Both the position numbers and the translations under genes were made by a program. Below are positions 8,152-16,216 of a DNA stretch of 64,000 bases, one piece after another; the stretch's first letter is position 1; each line of letters starts with the position of its first letter. Origin of the DNA: G963676205 sp964342525 (GTDB lineage Bacteria > Campylobacterota > Campylobacteria > Campylobacterales > Arcobacteraceae); assembly GCA_964342525.1 (NCBI GenBank), contig CAYFGQ010000008.1, positions 1-64,000 on the forward strand, given 5' to 3'. Under the pieces are notes generated by a model, which saw only the letters and a list, made by a program, of their open reading frames with translations, had not been told where the DNA came from and searched no databases.

Positions 8152-8168
8152 ACTTGCAAAATGCAAGT
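8152..8168. promoter_or_regulatory. operator palindrome 2 (probable HxlR site)
   Basis: ACTTGCAAAATGCAAGT, a perfect palindrome around its central A-rich base, 18 bp before the start codon of the divergent membrane-protein gene. Together with the copy at 8115 it brackets both promoters. Confidence 0.75.
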
Positions 8169-8186
8169 TATTAAAAGGAGCAAATT

Positions 8187-8609
8187 ATGAACATAAAAAA
8201 AATAGTTTCAGTTACACTGATATATACAATTACAACATTTTTTATAGCAATAGGATGGCATATAGGTTTATTCAAATCATTATATTTAGAGTTTGGGTAT
8301 TTTACTGGTGAGCCAAATTTATTTTATGGTTTTTTGACTATGGTATTTCAAGGTCTTATACTTTCTAGTTTTTACCCTTATGTAAAACTTTCAGGTACTG
8401 GTTTTAAAAAAGCATTTAAATATTCCATGATATTTGGACTTTTTCAGTGGACATTACAAGTTCTTGCTCTTGTTGCTAAACAAAATGTGCCAAATGAGTT
8501 TTTATATATTGCTATGGAGAGTTTTTATCTGTTTGTACAGTTTAGTATTTTGGCTTTAATTTTGGCTTTTGTGTATAAAGAAGATGATAAATCATCTATT
8601 AAGAATTAA
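8187..8609 (+). CDS. four-helix membrane protein of unknown function, HxlR-controlled
   Basis: A 140-aa inner-membrane protein with about four hydrophobic segments: residues 5-27, 42-65, 78-98 and 112-132. A conserved-looking IGWHIGLFKSLY follows the first helix. The AAAAGGAG Shine-Dalgarno sits 7-10 bp before the ATG at 8187 and decides the start. I do not recognise the family with certainty; it has the general look of small DUF-type membrane proteins often regulated by HxlR. Placement behind the twin operators suggests induction by electrophile or redox stress. It is followed 11 bp later by a copy of the unknown paralogue family. Confidence 0.75.
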   Translation: MNIKKIVSVTLIYTITTFFIAIGWHIGLFKSLYLEFGYFTGEPNLFYGFLTMVFQGLILSSFYPYVKLSGTGFKKAFKYSMIFGLFQWTLQVLALVAKQNVPNEFLYIAMESFYLFVQFSILALILAFVYKEDDKSSIKN

Positions 8610-8620
8610 AAGGAGAAAAA

Positions 8621-9238
8621 ATGAATTTAGAAAAACTAAAAGATGCAGAGGGGTATTTCTTTGAGATATATCCAAAAGGTTTTGATGATGAAGCATTAGC
8701 AGTTATTAGAAAAAGACATAATACCGCTAAAATAGCTGAGCAGGTTCATGAGATGTTTTCAAAAGATAGTTTTGGACAACCAGAACTTATCTGTGAAAAT
8801 TATGCCAAGATAGTATCCAAATCATCACTTATCTCCCTTTTTGAAAAACCTAAAATAAAAGATATGGTAAAAGCTATGAGTACTGCACAAAAAGATATGT
8901 TGAGTATTGCACTATATGAGCTTTTATATGGGGATAAAAAAGATGGCTTTGAAAGTTTGGTTGAGATATTGGCTGAGAATAAACTGGCTAAGTGGTCTTT
9001 AGTCTCACTTATCCCTTATTATTACTATAGAGACAAAGAATATTTTATAAAACCAACTACTACAAAAAATATACTAAAACATTTTGAAATACCAGAGCTT
9101 GTATATAAACCTAGACCAAGTTATGAGTTTTATGAAAAATACTCAAAGATTTTAACAAATATGAAAAAATATGTAAGTCTCAAAGAAAAAGATAATGCTG
9201 CTTTTACTGGATTTTTGATGATGAGTATGGAGGAATAG
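8621..9238 (+). CDS. uncharacterised protein, paralogue family copy 2
   Basis: A 205-aa relative of the genes at 326 and 34993, and clearly closer to the latter (shared EALAVIRKRHNTAKI-like and EQVHEMFSKD segments). It has YPKGF near residue 20, a YELLYGDKK segment in the middle and KEYFIKPTTTKN in the C-terminal third. No signal peptide or membrane helix is present. A strong AAAAGGAG Shine-Dalgarno precedes the start. It appears to sit in an operon with the HxlR-controlled membrane protein upstream and a P-loop kinase-like gene whose ATG follows the TAG stop directly. The function is unknown. Confidence 0.85.
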   Translation: MNLEKLKDAEGYFFEIYPKGFDDEALAVIRKRHNTAKIAEQVHEMFSKDSFGQPELICENYAKIVSKSSLISLFEKPKIKDMVKAMSTAQKDMLSIALYELLYGDKKDGFESLVEILAENKLAKWSLVSLIPYYYYRDKEYFIKPTTTKNILKHFEIPELVYKPRPSYEFYEKYSKILTNMKKYVSLKEKDNAAFTGFLMMSMEE

Positions 9239-9724
9239 ATGTATAATAAATTGCACTTTTTATCAGGAAAGATGGCTTCAGGTAAATCGACTCTTTCAAA
9301 GAAACTACAAAAAGAACACAATGCAGTTCTTTTTAGTGAAGATGAAATCCTAGCTAGGCTATATCCAAATGAGATACATAGTATTGAGGATTATGTAAAA
9401 TATTCATCAAGAATAAAAGATATGATGAAAGAACCTATAATAGAACTTTTAAAAAAAGGTTCAAACGTAATACTTGACTTTCCAGCAAATACACAAAAAC
9501 AAAGGGTTTGGTTTAAAGAGATATATCATGAAGCATGGGTAGGGCATACTTTACATTTTGTAGATAAGAGTGATGATATTTGTAAATTACAACTAAAAAC
9601 AAGAAGTGAAGACTTACCTAAAGGATCTCCATTTACCACAGATGCAGAGTATGACTTTATCACTAAATATTTTGAAATACCAAAAAAGCAAGAGGGCTTT
9701 AATATAATCACTTATAAAGATTAG
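9239..9724 (+). CDS. P-loop ATP-binding protein (AAA_33/zeta-kinase-like)
   Basis: A 161-aa small P-loop protein: Walker A GKMASGKST at about residues 10-18, followed by a strand-turn VLFSEDEILARLYP in which the acidic pair is typical of small-molecule kinases. Later come IVILDFPAN-like residues (SNVILDFPANTQKQRVWF) and LKTRSEDLPKGSPF, a lid-like arginine region. Such proteins phosphorylate small molecules or nucleic-acid ends, and some are zeta-type toxins. No antitoxin-like partner is obvious, so a metabolic kinase is more likely. The start follows the paralogue stop codon directly, implying translational coupling. Confidence 0.75.
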   Translation: MYNKLHFLSGKMASGKSTLSKKLQKEHNAVLFSEDEILARLYPNEIHSIEDYVKYSSRIKDMMKEPIIELLKKGSNVILDFPANTQKQRVWFKEIYHEAWVGHTLHFVDKSDDICKLQLKTRSEDLPKGSPFTTDAEYDFITKYFEIPKKQEGFNIITYKD

Positions 9725-9767
9725 TATTAAAGTATCTCTTTAACTCAAACTATGCTAATATCTCAAA

Positions 9768-11876
9768 ATGAATAATAAATATGAAATCCTCAAAAATACT
9801 TTTGGTCATGATTCTTTTCGCTCTTTTCAAGAAGATGTGGTAGATACTATACTTTCAGGGCAAGATGTACTTACTATACTTCCTACTGGTGGTGGTAAGT
9901 CCCTTTGTTATCAGCTTCCTACTCTTTTGATGACTGGGGTTACTGTGGTGATTTCTCCTCTTATTGCTCTTATGCAAGATCAGGTTAAGGCTTTAAATGA
10001 TTTAAATATAGAAGCCTCTATGATTAGTTCATCTCAGAGTATTGAGCAGAATAATCAAACTATGCAAAGATTACTTAGAAATGAACTAAAATTTGTATAT
10101 GTAGCACCTGAGAGATTTACTTCAAATGATTTTGTAGGGGTGTTACAAAGGGTAAATATCAACTACTTTGTGATAGATGAAGCTCACTGTGTATCTGGAT
10201 GGGGGCATGAATTTCGTGCTGAGTATAGAAATCTAAATAGATTAAAGCAATTTTTCCCACAGACTCCTATATCAGCTTTTACAGCAACTGCTACAAAAAG
10301 AGTGGAAGAGGATATGGCATCAAGCCTAAATCTAAATAATGCTAGACATTTTAGAGCAAAAACAGTAAGGGATAATCTTGATATAAAGGTTGAGCCTCGT
10401 ATCTCAAATGGAAAGTCTCAGATTTTGAACTTTTTAAAATCTCATAAGGGTTTATGTGGGATTATTTATACCTTTACTAGAAAAGAGGCTGAATCAATGG
10501 CTGAATTTCTTGTAAAAAGTGGGTATAAAGCAAAAGCTTACCATGCAGGTCTAAGTCCTGATCTTAAAGATGAGGTTTTCAATGACTTCGTATATGAAAA
10601 TGTAGATATTGTAGTAGCAACTATCGCCTTTGGTATGGGGATAGATAAATCAAATATCCGTTTTGTGATCCATACAAGCTTACCTAAAACCTTAGAGAAT
10701 TATTACCAAGAGATAGGGCGTGCTGGTCGTGATGGGGCTATGTCTTATGTGTATCTGCTTTATTCTAAAGGTGATGAAGTAAAAAGAAAGATACAAATAG
10801 AAGAAGCCATAGACAACTCCTATAAACAAACTGGACTTGATAAGCTAGAATTTATGTATAGGTATTGTGTATCAAATAAGTGTCGTCATCAAATGATCGC
10901 TTCTTATTTTGAAGATGAGATAGATGATTGTGGAACTTTATGTGATAACTGTACAAAAGGTGAGGTTGAGCAAGTTGATCTAAGTGTAGATGCCCAGAAG
11001 TTTTTATCTGCCATATATAGAAGTGATCAAAGATTTGGAACAAATCATATTATTGATATATTAAGGGGATCAAAAAATCAAAAGCTTTTAGAGTTTGGAC
11101 ACGATCAGTTAAAAGTATATGGTATAGGTACAGATAAAAGTAAAAATGAGTGGATTGCCATAGCTGATAAACTTATAGATATGGAAGCTGTAAGTTTAGG
11201 TGAGTTTAGGGTATTAAAACTAAATGGCTTAGGTATGCAGATATTAAAAGGGCAAGAGAAACTATTTTTAGATGCTGATAAATTGGGAAAAGCTGTAAAA
11301 CAAGAAGAAGAGAGTGAAGAGCTTTCTTTTGATGATGAGCTTTATGAGAAGTTTAGACACTTACGTCGTGAAATGGCTGTGGAGAGTAATGTACCAGCTT
11401 ATGTGATATTTGGTGATAAAACCCTAAAAGAGTTTAGTCAAAAACTTCCAACTACAAAAGAGGAGATGCTTGATCTAAATGGTGTAGGGCAAGTGAAGTT
11501 TGAAAAATATGGGGAGAAGTTTTTAGAGTTGTCAAAAAGTTTAAAGGAAGAGTTTAAAGAAGAGATAGATAAAAGAGCACCTCTAAAAAAACTAACTAAA
11601 ACATACCTTGAAACCTTTGATCTTCTAGAAGAGGGTAAAACTCTAGAAGAGGTATCCCAAATAAGAGATTTAGGAATCACTTCAGTTTTAAATCATATCT
11701 CTGTATTATCAGATCATGAAAAAATTTCAAAAGAGAAAAAAGAGGAGCTTTTAAAACCTATAGCAGTTCCACCAGAGATAGAACAATGGATAGAAGAGGG
11801 CTTATTTTTAGATAACTTAAATCAGTTAAGACAATATATGTTTATCTACGATTATATGAAAAAGGAAAGTATTTAA
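9768..11876 (+). CDS. recQ: ATP-dependent DNA helicase RecQ
   Basis: A 702-aa superfamily 2 helicase that unwinds DNA 3'-5' in recombination and repair. Motif 0 is at FRSFQEDVVDTIL, Walker A at TGGGKSLCYQLP (about residues 40-50), the DEAH box at residues 135-138 (VIDEAHCVSGWGH), and motif VI at YYQEIGRAGRDG. The RQC zinc site is CRHQMIASYF followed by CGTLCDNC. An HRDC domain starts near residue 531, and a further C-terminal helical HTH-like segment (LEEGKTLEEVSQIRDLG) is present. The length fits bacterial RecQ with an extra C-terminal domain. No operon partner is obvious; a 15-bp-stem terminator follows. Confidence 0.96.
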   Translation: MNNKYEILKNTFGHDSFRSFQEDVVDTILSGQDVLTILPTGGGKSLCYQLPTLLMTGVTVVISPLIALMQDQVKALNDLNIEASMISSSQSIEQNNQTMQRLLRNELKFVYVAPERFTSNDFVGVLQRVNINYFVIDEAHCVSGWGHEFRAEYRNLNRLKQFFPQTPISAFTATATKRVEEDMASSLNLNNARHFRAKTVRDNLDIKVEPRISNGKSQILNFLKSHKGLCGIIYTFTRKEAESMAEFLVKSGYKAKAYHAGLSPDLKDEVFNDFVYENVDIVVATIAFGMGIDKSNIRFVIHTSLPKTLENYYQEIGRAGRDGAMSYVYLLYSKGDEVKRKIQIEEAIDNSYKQTGLDKLEFMYRYCVSNKCRHQMIASYFEDEIDDCGTLCDNCTKGEVEQVDLSVDAQKFLSAIYRSDQRFGTNHIIDILRGSKNQKLLEFGHDQLKVYGIGTDKSKNEWIAIADKLIDMEAVSLGEFRVLKLNGLGMQILKGQEKLFLDADKLGKAVKQEEESEELSFDDELYEKFRHLRREMAVESNVPAYVIFGDKTLKEFSQKLPTTKEEMLDLNGVGQVKFEKYGEKFLELSKSLKEEFKEEIDKRAPLKKLTKTYLETFDLLEEGKTLEEVSQIRDLGITSVLNHISVLSDHEKISKEKKEELLKPIAVPPEIEQWIEEGLFLDNLNQLRQYMFIYDYMKKESI

Positions 11877-11885
11877 ATATAAAAG

Positions 11886-11925
11886 TTAAGATATTTTCAA
11901 AATGCTAAAGTTGAAAATATCTTAA
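11886..11925. terminator. strong bidirectional terminator
   Basis: A perfect 15-bp stem (TTAAGATATTTTCAA / TTGAAAATATCTTAA) with a 10-nt loop lies between convergent recQ and the superoxide-reductase gene, with a T-run after it on the plus strand. Confidence 0.85.
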
Positions 11926-11935
11926 GTCTGTGTTT

Positions 11936-12373
11936 TTATACAGATATACTACTAGAGTAGTTTCCGTGCAGGTTACATTTTGCTACTGCAGATAGTTTTT
12001 TTATCTTTGATACATTTACCCTTGAAGATAAATATCCCCTTGATATTTCAGGTTCTAAATCTACTTTTGCGATCTTTTTGCCATCTGCATATAACTCTAT
12101 CTCATAAATCCAGTGATTTGCTGAAGAAGGGTGGATGATACCTTGTTGTCCTACATTTACTTCAATTAAAGAAAAACCTTTTTCATCTTTTTTACCTATT
12201 GAGATTTCTGGAGAGTGTTTTAGCTCTGCTTTGTTTGGGTTGTTAGGGTCTTTTAACTTCATATCTTTTGTATTAACGATAAGTTTTTGATCGTATGCTT
12301 GGGAAACTGTAGCTGCAGCAGCTGTGATACATGCAACTTTTAGAAAGTCTCTTCTTTTTAATGTTTTTGCCAT
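11936..12373 (-). CDS. Tat-exported class II superoxide reductase (desulfoferrodoxin C-domain)
   Basis: A 145-aa protein with a twin-arginine signal (KRRDFLKVACITAAAATVSQA) and a SOR domain. The iron ligands are readable in order: His in KHSPEISI, His in IHPSSANHW (two histidines) and the CNLHGNYS motif near the C-terminus that supplies Cys and His. This is the neelaredoxin-type centre that reduces superoxide to peroxide. The desulforedoxin-like FeCys4 domain of class I enzymes is absent. The Tat signal places it in the periplasm folded with its metal. The upstream region contains TTGTGTCACAA-like symmetry. Confidence 0.85.
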   Translation of the reverse strand: MAKTLKRRDFLKVACITAAAATVSQAYDQKLIVNTKDMKLKDPNNPNKAELKHSPEISIGKKDEKGFSLIEVNVGQQGIIHPSSANHWIYEIELYADGKKIAKVDLEPEISRGYLSSRVNVSKIKKLSAVAKCNLHGNYSSSISV

Positions 12374-12485
12374 GTTTGTCCTTTATATTTAAGATTGAAT
12401 TATATTATAGTGTATTTGTGTCACAAATGAATCACAAAAATAAAGAAGTTTAGTATTTTTAGGATAAAAGTTTCAAGATGATAAA

Positions 12486-13211
12486 ATGTCATTTTTAAAA
12501 ATATTTAAATGGTATATAAAGATAAGGAAAAGAATAAACTTGTTAGTAGAAGAATCTATAGAATCAAGGGATGTATGTTATAAATGCTATAGACCCAAAA
12601 AAAGCTGTATGTGTAAATATATAAATCAAATAGATACAAATACTCAGTTTATAATTTTGATGCATCCAAAAGAGTATAGAAAGACTAAAAACGGTACAGG
12701 GTATTTTACTCATAGATCATTATCCAATTCACAAGTTTTTATAGGTATAGATTTTACAAAGCATGAAGTGATAAATGAGATCATAAATGATAAAAACAAT
12801 AATTGCTATATTTTATATCCTGATGAAAAGAGCATAAAGTTAAACACCACAAATATAAAAGAGCAAGGTAAAACAAATGTGATATTTATCATAGATGCCA
12901 CATGGCCTTGTTCCAAAAAGATGCTAAGGGTAAGTAAAAATCTAGAGTCTCTTCCTAAAATAAGTTTTGAACATACAAAACATTCTGCTTTTAAAATAAA
13001 AACACAACCAAATGCTTACTGTCTATCTACTATAGAATCTACCCTTTGTATTTTAGAACTATTAAATTATCATGGTATAGAATCAATAAGTCAAAAAGAA
13101 CTTGATGGATTTTTAAACCCATTTGAAAAAATGGTTGAGTACCAAGTGCAATGTAGTGTGGATTCAAATGGACAGGCTATAAGGTATAAAATACCTTATA
13201 AAAAGAGGTGA
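12486..13211 (+). CDS. DTW domain protein (tRNA-uridine aminocarboxypropyltransferase)
   Basis: A 241-aa protein with the DTW-family layout. An N-terminal zinc-knuckle-like CYKCYRPKKSCMCKYI (about residues 31-46) is followed by a MHPKEYRKTKNGTG motif. The name-giving motif appears as IIDATWPCSKKML near residue 138, and a C-terminal block reads QPNAYCLSTIESTLCIL. Characterised DTW proteins (TapT/TuaA) transfer the aminocarboxypropyl group of SAM to uridine in tRNA (acp3U). The motif reads D-A-T-W, which is common in the family. It is convergent with a small periplasmic protein gene 6 bp away. Confidence 0.88.
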   Translation: MSFLKIFKWYIKIRKRINLLVEESIESRDVCYKCYRPKKSCMCKYINQIDTNTQFIILMHPKEYRKTKNGTGYFTHRSLSNSQVFIGIDFTKHEVINEIINDKNNNCYILYPDEKSIKLNTTNIKEQGKTNVIFIIDATWPCSKKMLRVSKNLESLPKISFEHTKHSAFKIKTQPNAYCLSTIESTLCILELLNYHGIESISQKELDGFLNPFEKMVEYQVQCSVDSNGQAIRYKIPYKKR

Positions 13212-13217
13212 AAAAGT

Positions 13218-13598
13218 TTAATTTTGTTTTGAAATTATATGGTTGCTAGTAATCTGCTTACATCCACAAATATGACTTCTATATGTTTTAATCCCTTTTT
13301 GATTTACAATACAAGTGATTTGATTTCTATCATATGGAGGAATAAGCCAAAACATACCATATCTAACTGCTTGACTTCCTTTTGATGTATATATGGAAGA
13401 GCAGTTACCTGTCACAGGCATAACCTCTTCAGGTTTTCCCAAAACTTGCATACTTTGCTCAATAGTCATGCCCGGCCATACTTTTTGAAGAAGTGTTTTT
13501 TTATCTATTTTCATAGCTTTATCAGCCATCATATTTTCATGATTATCTGCATTTACATTGATAAGTATTAGCAGTAGTAGTGTAATAATTCTTGTCAT
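13218..13598 (-). CDS. periplasmic protein, SmpA/OmlA-like fold possible
   Basis: A 126-aa product with a signal peptide (MTRIITLLLLILINVNA). The mature part contains VWPGMTIEQSMQVLGKPEEV, the helix-helix-GxP pattern seen in SmpA/OmlA-like domains, and four cysteines (C66, C96 and the pair in ICGCKQ) that could form disulfides or bind a metal. The start is supported by an AGGGGAA Shine-Dalgarno on the minus strand. No lipobox is seen, so it is probably soluble in the periplasm. The function is unknown. Confidence 0.7.
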   Translation of the reverse strand: MTRIITLLLLILINVNADNHENMMADKAMKIDKKTLLQKVWPGMTIEQSMQVLGKPEEVMPVTGNCSSIYTSKGSQAVRYGMFWLIPPYDRNQITCIVNQKGIKTYRSHICGCKQITSNHIISKQN

Positions 13599-13744
13599 TA
13601 ATTTTCCCCTAGGTAAATATATTTATTAGTAAATTTTGAATTTGATGTTATTTTATAATAATTATATTTATATTACAAATAAACGATGTTTTTTGGTTTA
13701 AAAGAACATGTGTATTATGGGATGATGTGAAAAATATTAATATG

Positions 13745-14305
13745 TTATTGAGATATTTCATTATATTTTTTTATTTCTTCATACAGATTATTTTTAATTT
13801 TTTTAGCTAAATTGTATACTTCTGCTGATAAAGAACTTATTTTATTAAAGTGTATTTCTTCATTTATTATTTTATTGTGTTTTTTTATGCTTAATATACC
13901 CATTCTTTTTTGATCATAAAATAGTTCTGAATTTGTATTGATCTTTTCTATATCTTTTAAATAATTATGAAAATATAGTTCTATTATCATTCTTGATATA
14001 TCAATATCTATCTTCAATTTCTCATATTCATTATCTAATTCCTTAAGTGATGAGTTAGATAATGTTTTATAGTCTGCAGTAGGAGAATTATCTCTTTGAA
14101 TTTTTGATAGAATAGTATGAAGTTTTTCTGCATTTAATAAAAAATTTTCTTTATTTTTTTGAATATTTTGATATTTGAATTTATTTTCTTCAACATCAAT
14201 AGAATTATTGTTTTTTAGTTTAATTTGCTCAGTGTTAAAATGATTATTAATAAATACTACAATTATTGATACTATTGCACTAATTAAAATTGTTGTAAAT
14301 TCCAA
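13745..14305 (-). CDS. membrane-anchored coiled-coil protein of unknown function
   Basis: A 186-aa protein with one N-terminal transmembrane segment (TTILISAIVSIIVVFI, residues 4-20). A long hydrophilic, helical, Lys/Asn/Glu-rich domain follows, with heptad-like spacing around residues 45-110 (for example NIQKNKENFLLNAEKLHTIL). No catalytic motif is visible. The base composition is markedly AT-rich, like the KAP NTPase gene. It stands alone between a periplasmic protein gene and thyA, with intergenic gaps of about 150-200 bp on each side. An AAGGAG lies 12 nt before the ATG. Confidence 0.65.
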   Translation of the reverse strand: MEFTTILISAIVSIIVVFINNHFNTEQIKLKNNNSIDVEENKFKYQNIQKNKENFLLNAEKLHTILSKIQRDNSPTADYKTLSNSSLKELDNEYEKLKIDIDISRMIIELYFHNYLKDIEKINTNSELFYDQKRMGILSIKKHNKIINEEIHFNKISSLSAEVYNLAKKIKNNLYEEIKKYNEISQ

Positions 14306-14444
14306 AATATATCTCCTTATCTTTGAGTATAGATTTTATATAAAATACCCTTAATTTGAAAATTGTTATATATTTAATTAGTAAATTGATAAGTAGTAAT
14401 TAAATTGATAGTATGAATCTGATAAAATACGAACAAATTAAAAC

Positions 14445-14474
14445 CTATATAGAATTTATATAGATTCTATATAG
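14445..14474. promoter_or_regulatory. inverted repeat in the thyA leader
   Basis: Perfect 11-bp arms CTATATAGAAT and ATTCTATATAG with an 8-nt spacer lie 38 bp before the thyA start. A second partly overlapping TAGATT...AATCTA symmetry follows. It could be an operator or a leader hairpin; AT-rich composition makes function uncertain. Confidence 0.4.
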
Positions 14475-14511
14475 ATAATCTATATTTTTCAAAATTAATT
14501 AAGGAATATCA

Positions 14512-15375
14512 TTGAAGCAGTATTTAGATTTATTACAACATATTTTAGACAATGGTGTTAAAAAAGAGGATAGAACTGGTACAGGGACTACTTCTGTATT
14601 TGGTTATCAGATGAGATTTGATCTTAGTGAGGGTTTTCCTTTAGTTACTACTAAGAAGACTCACTTAAAGGCTATCATATCTGAGCTTTTATGGTTTATT
14701 GAGGGGTCTACGGATGAGAGACGTTTAGCTGAGATCCATTTTGGGGATAAAGCTGAGAATATTATCGGTAAAAAAACTGTATGGACTGCAAATGCAGATG
14801 CACAAGGTAAAGACCTTGGATATACAAATACAGATACTATAAAAGAGCTAGGTCCCGTATATGGATCACAGTGGAGATCATGGGAAGGTGCAAATGGTAA
14901 GAAAGTAGATCAATTATCTGAAGTAATCAATATGATCAAAACAAATCCAGACTCTAGAAGAATTATCTTAAATGCTTGGAATGCGGCTGAGATTGAAAAT
15001 ATGGCTTTACCACCTTGTCATACTTTTTTCCAATTTTATGTGGCAAATGGAAAATTATCTTGTCAACTATATCAAAGAAGTGCGGATGTATTTTTAGGAG
15101 TACCTTTCAATATCGCTTCATATGCACTACTTACTATGATGATAGCTCAAGTTTGTGAGCTTGAAGTGGGTGATTTTGTACATACTTTTGGTGATGCGCA
15201 TATCTACTCAAACCATATGGATCAAGTGAATTTACAACTGAGCCGTACACCTCATAAAAAACCTACTATGAAAATTAATCCAGATATTAAAAATATAGAA
15301 GATTTTAAAATGGAAGATTTTGAATTAGTTGATTATGTATGTGATGAGCCTATCAAAGCTCAAATGGCGGTGTAG
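14512..15375 (+). CDS. thyA: thymidylate synthase ThyA
   Basis: A 287-aa folate-dependent thymidylate synthase converting dUMP to dTMP with methylene-tetrahydrofolate. It has the expected order: DRTGTGTTSVFGYQMRFDL near the N-terminus, the active-site cysteine in LPPCHTFFQFYV (about residue 168), the RRIILNAWN segment, and YQRSADVFLGVPFNIASYAL followed by HIYSNH. The start codon is TTG (14512), supported by AAGGAA upstream and the canonical start MKQYLDLLQ. The folA start lies one base after the stop, so the two are coupled. Confidence 0.95.
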   Translation: MKQYLDLLQHILDNGVKKEDRTGTGTTSVFGYQMRFDLSEGFPLVTTKKTHLKAIISELLWFIEGSTDERRLAEIHFGDKAENIIGKKTVWTANADAQGKDLGYTNTDTIKELGPVYGSQWRSWEGANGKKVDQLSEVINMIKTNPDSRRIILNAWNAAEIENMALPPCHTFFQFYVANGKLSCQLYQRSADVFLGVPFNIASYALLTMMIAQVCELEVGDFVHTFGDAHIYSNHMDQVNLQLSRTPHKKPTMKINPDIKNIEDFKMEDFELVDYVCDEPIKAQMAV

Positions 15376-15376
15376 T

Positions 15377-15880
15377 ATGAAAATTTCAATGATCGTTGCA
15401 TATGGTAAGAATTGGGAGATTGGTTTAGATAATCAAATGCTTTGGCATATCTCTGAGGATTTTAAAAACTTTAAAAAGATTACATCGGGACACCATATCT
15501 TGATGGGTAGAAAGACTTTTGAATCTATTGGTAAGCCTTTACCAAATAGAACTTCGCTTGTTCTTACTCGTGGTGATTTTAGCTATGAGGGTGTACATAC
15601 TTTTGCTGATGTTCAAGAAGCTTTTGATTTTGCAAGAAGTAATGGTGAAGAGGAATTATTCATCATCGGTGGAGCAAATATCTATGCTACACTTTTTGAG
15701 TATGTGGATAAGATGTATTTATCTGAGGTAGATTATGAAGGTGAGGCTGATGCATTTTTAAAGGAGATTGATTTTTCTACTTGGGATATAAAAGAGCAAA
15801 AAGATTATGAAGCTATTCTTGAAGATGGGGAAGTTAAATCTCCAGCTTGGAAGTTTGTAGTTTATGAGAAAAAGGACTAG
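15377..15880 (+). CDS. folA: dihydrofolate reductase
   Basis: This 167-aa enzyme regenerates tetrahydrofolate from the dihydrofolate made by ThyA. MISMIVAYGKNWEIG-type N-terminus (MKISMIVAYGKNWEIGLDNQ), LWHISEDFKNFKKIT, the NADPH motif GHHILMGRKTFESIGKPLPN and FIIGGANIYATL are all present. A longer reading frame from 15329 exists, but the ATG at 15377 gives the canonical N-terminus and follows the thyA TAG directly. Its last codon overlaps the stop of the convergent cupin gene, and both stops lie inside one palindrome. Confidence 0.95.
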   Translation: MKISMIVAYGKNWEIGLDNQMLWHISEDFKNFKKITSGHHILMGRKTFESIGKPLPNRTSLVLTRGDFSYEGVHTFADVQEAFDFARSNGEEELFIIGGANIYATLFEYVDKMYLSEVDYEGEADAFLKEIDFSTWDIKEQKDYEAILEDGEVKSPAWKFVVYEKKD

Positions 15881-15889
15881 TCCTTTTTC
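15868..15889. terminator. perfect palindromic bidirectional terminator
   Basis: A 22-bp perfect palindrome centred on ACTAGT, flanked by AAAAAGG/CCTTTTT, contains the stop codons of both folA (plus) and the DHCW-cupin gene (minus). Confidence 0.8.
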
Positions 15890-16215
15890 ATCTTTAAAAA
15901 GTCTCCATCTACTATCATAAGTCTTGCTCCATATTTTGAGAGTGTTCTATGGGCGATGGAGTCGTCACTTACTAGATAAGACATCCCTTGTTTTATGATA
16001 GATTTTGCACCTTCATATTGTTCATTTATCACTTCACCTGCTAAACAGTGGATAATATGACCCTTTCTATACCAATGATCCGATATATATCCTGCACTAA
16101 GTTCAATAAGTCTGATTCTAAGTCCATCAAATTGTAGGGTCTGACAAAAAGAGACACCTTTTTGTCCCTTTTGTTCCACTTTAGCTATGTCAGTAAAATT
16201 TATTGTTTGATTCAT
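15877..16215 (-). CDS. DHCW-motif cupin-fold protein
   Basis: A 112-aa single-domain cupin. The characteristic segment SDHWYRKGHIIHCLAGEV supplies the metal-type histidines; the family's DHCW motif appears as DHWY here. The rest reads as short beta strands (LQFDGLRIRLIELSAGYI). Its catalytic role is unknown. It starts directly after the Aas-fusion stop, making it the third gene of the MerR-Aas operon, and ends overlapping folA by four bases. Confidence 0.8.
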   Translation of the reverse strand: MNQTINFTDIAKVEQKGQKGVSFCQTLQFDGLRIRLIELSAGYISDHWYRKGHIIHCLAGEVINEQYEGAKSIIKQGMSYLVSDDSIAHRTLSKYGARLMIVDGDFLKMKKD

Positions 16216-16216
16216 T

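Noticed and set aside
9239..9724. Zeta toxin of a toxin-antitoxin pair
   Set aside because: The upstream gene is a 205-aa paralogue found three times here without such a partner, so it is not a plausible antitoxin.
14445..14474. Riboswitch upstream of thyA
   Set aside because: Only a simple AT-rich inverted repeat; no conserved aptamer pattern is visible.
15329..15376. Longer folA reading frame starting inside thyA
   Set aside because: The extra 16 residues are not part of DHFR; ATG at 15377 gives the canonical N-terminus and direct coupling.
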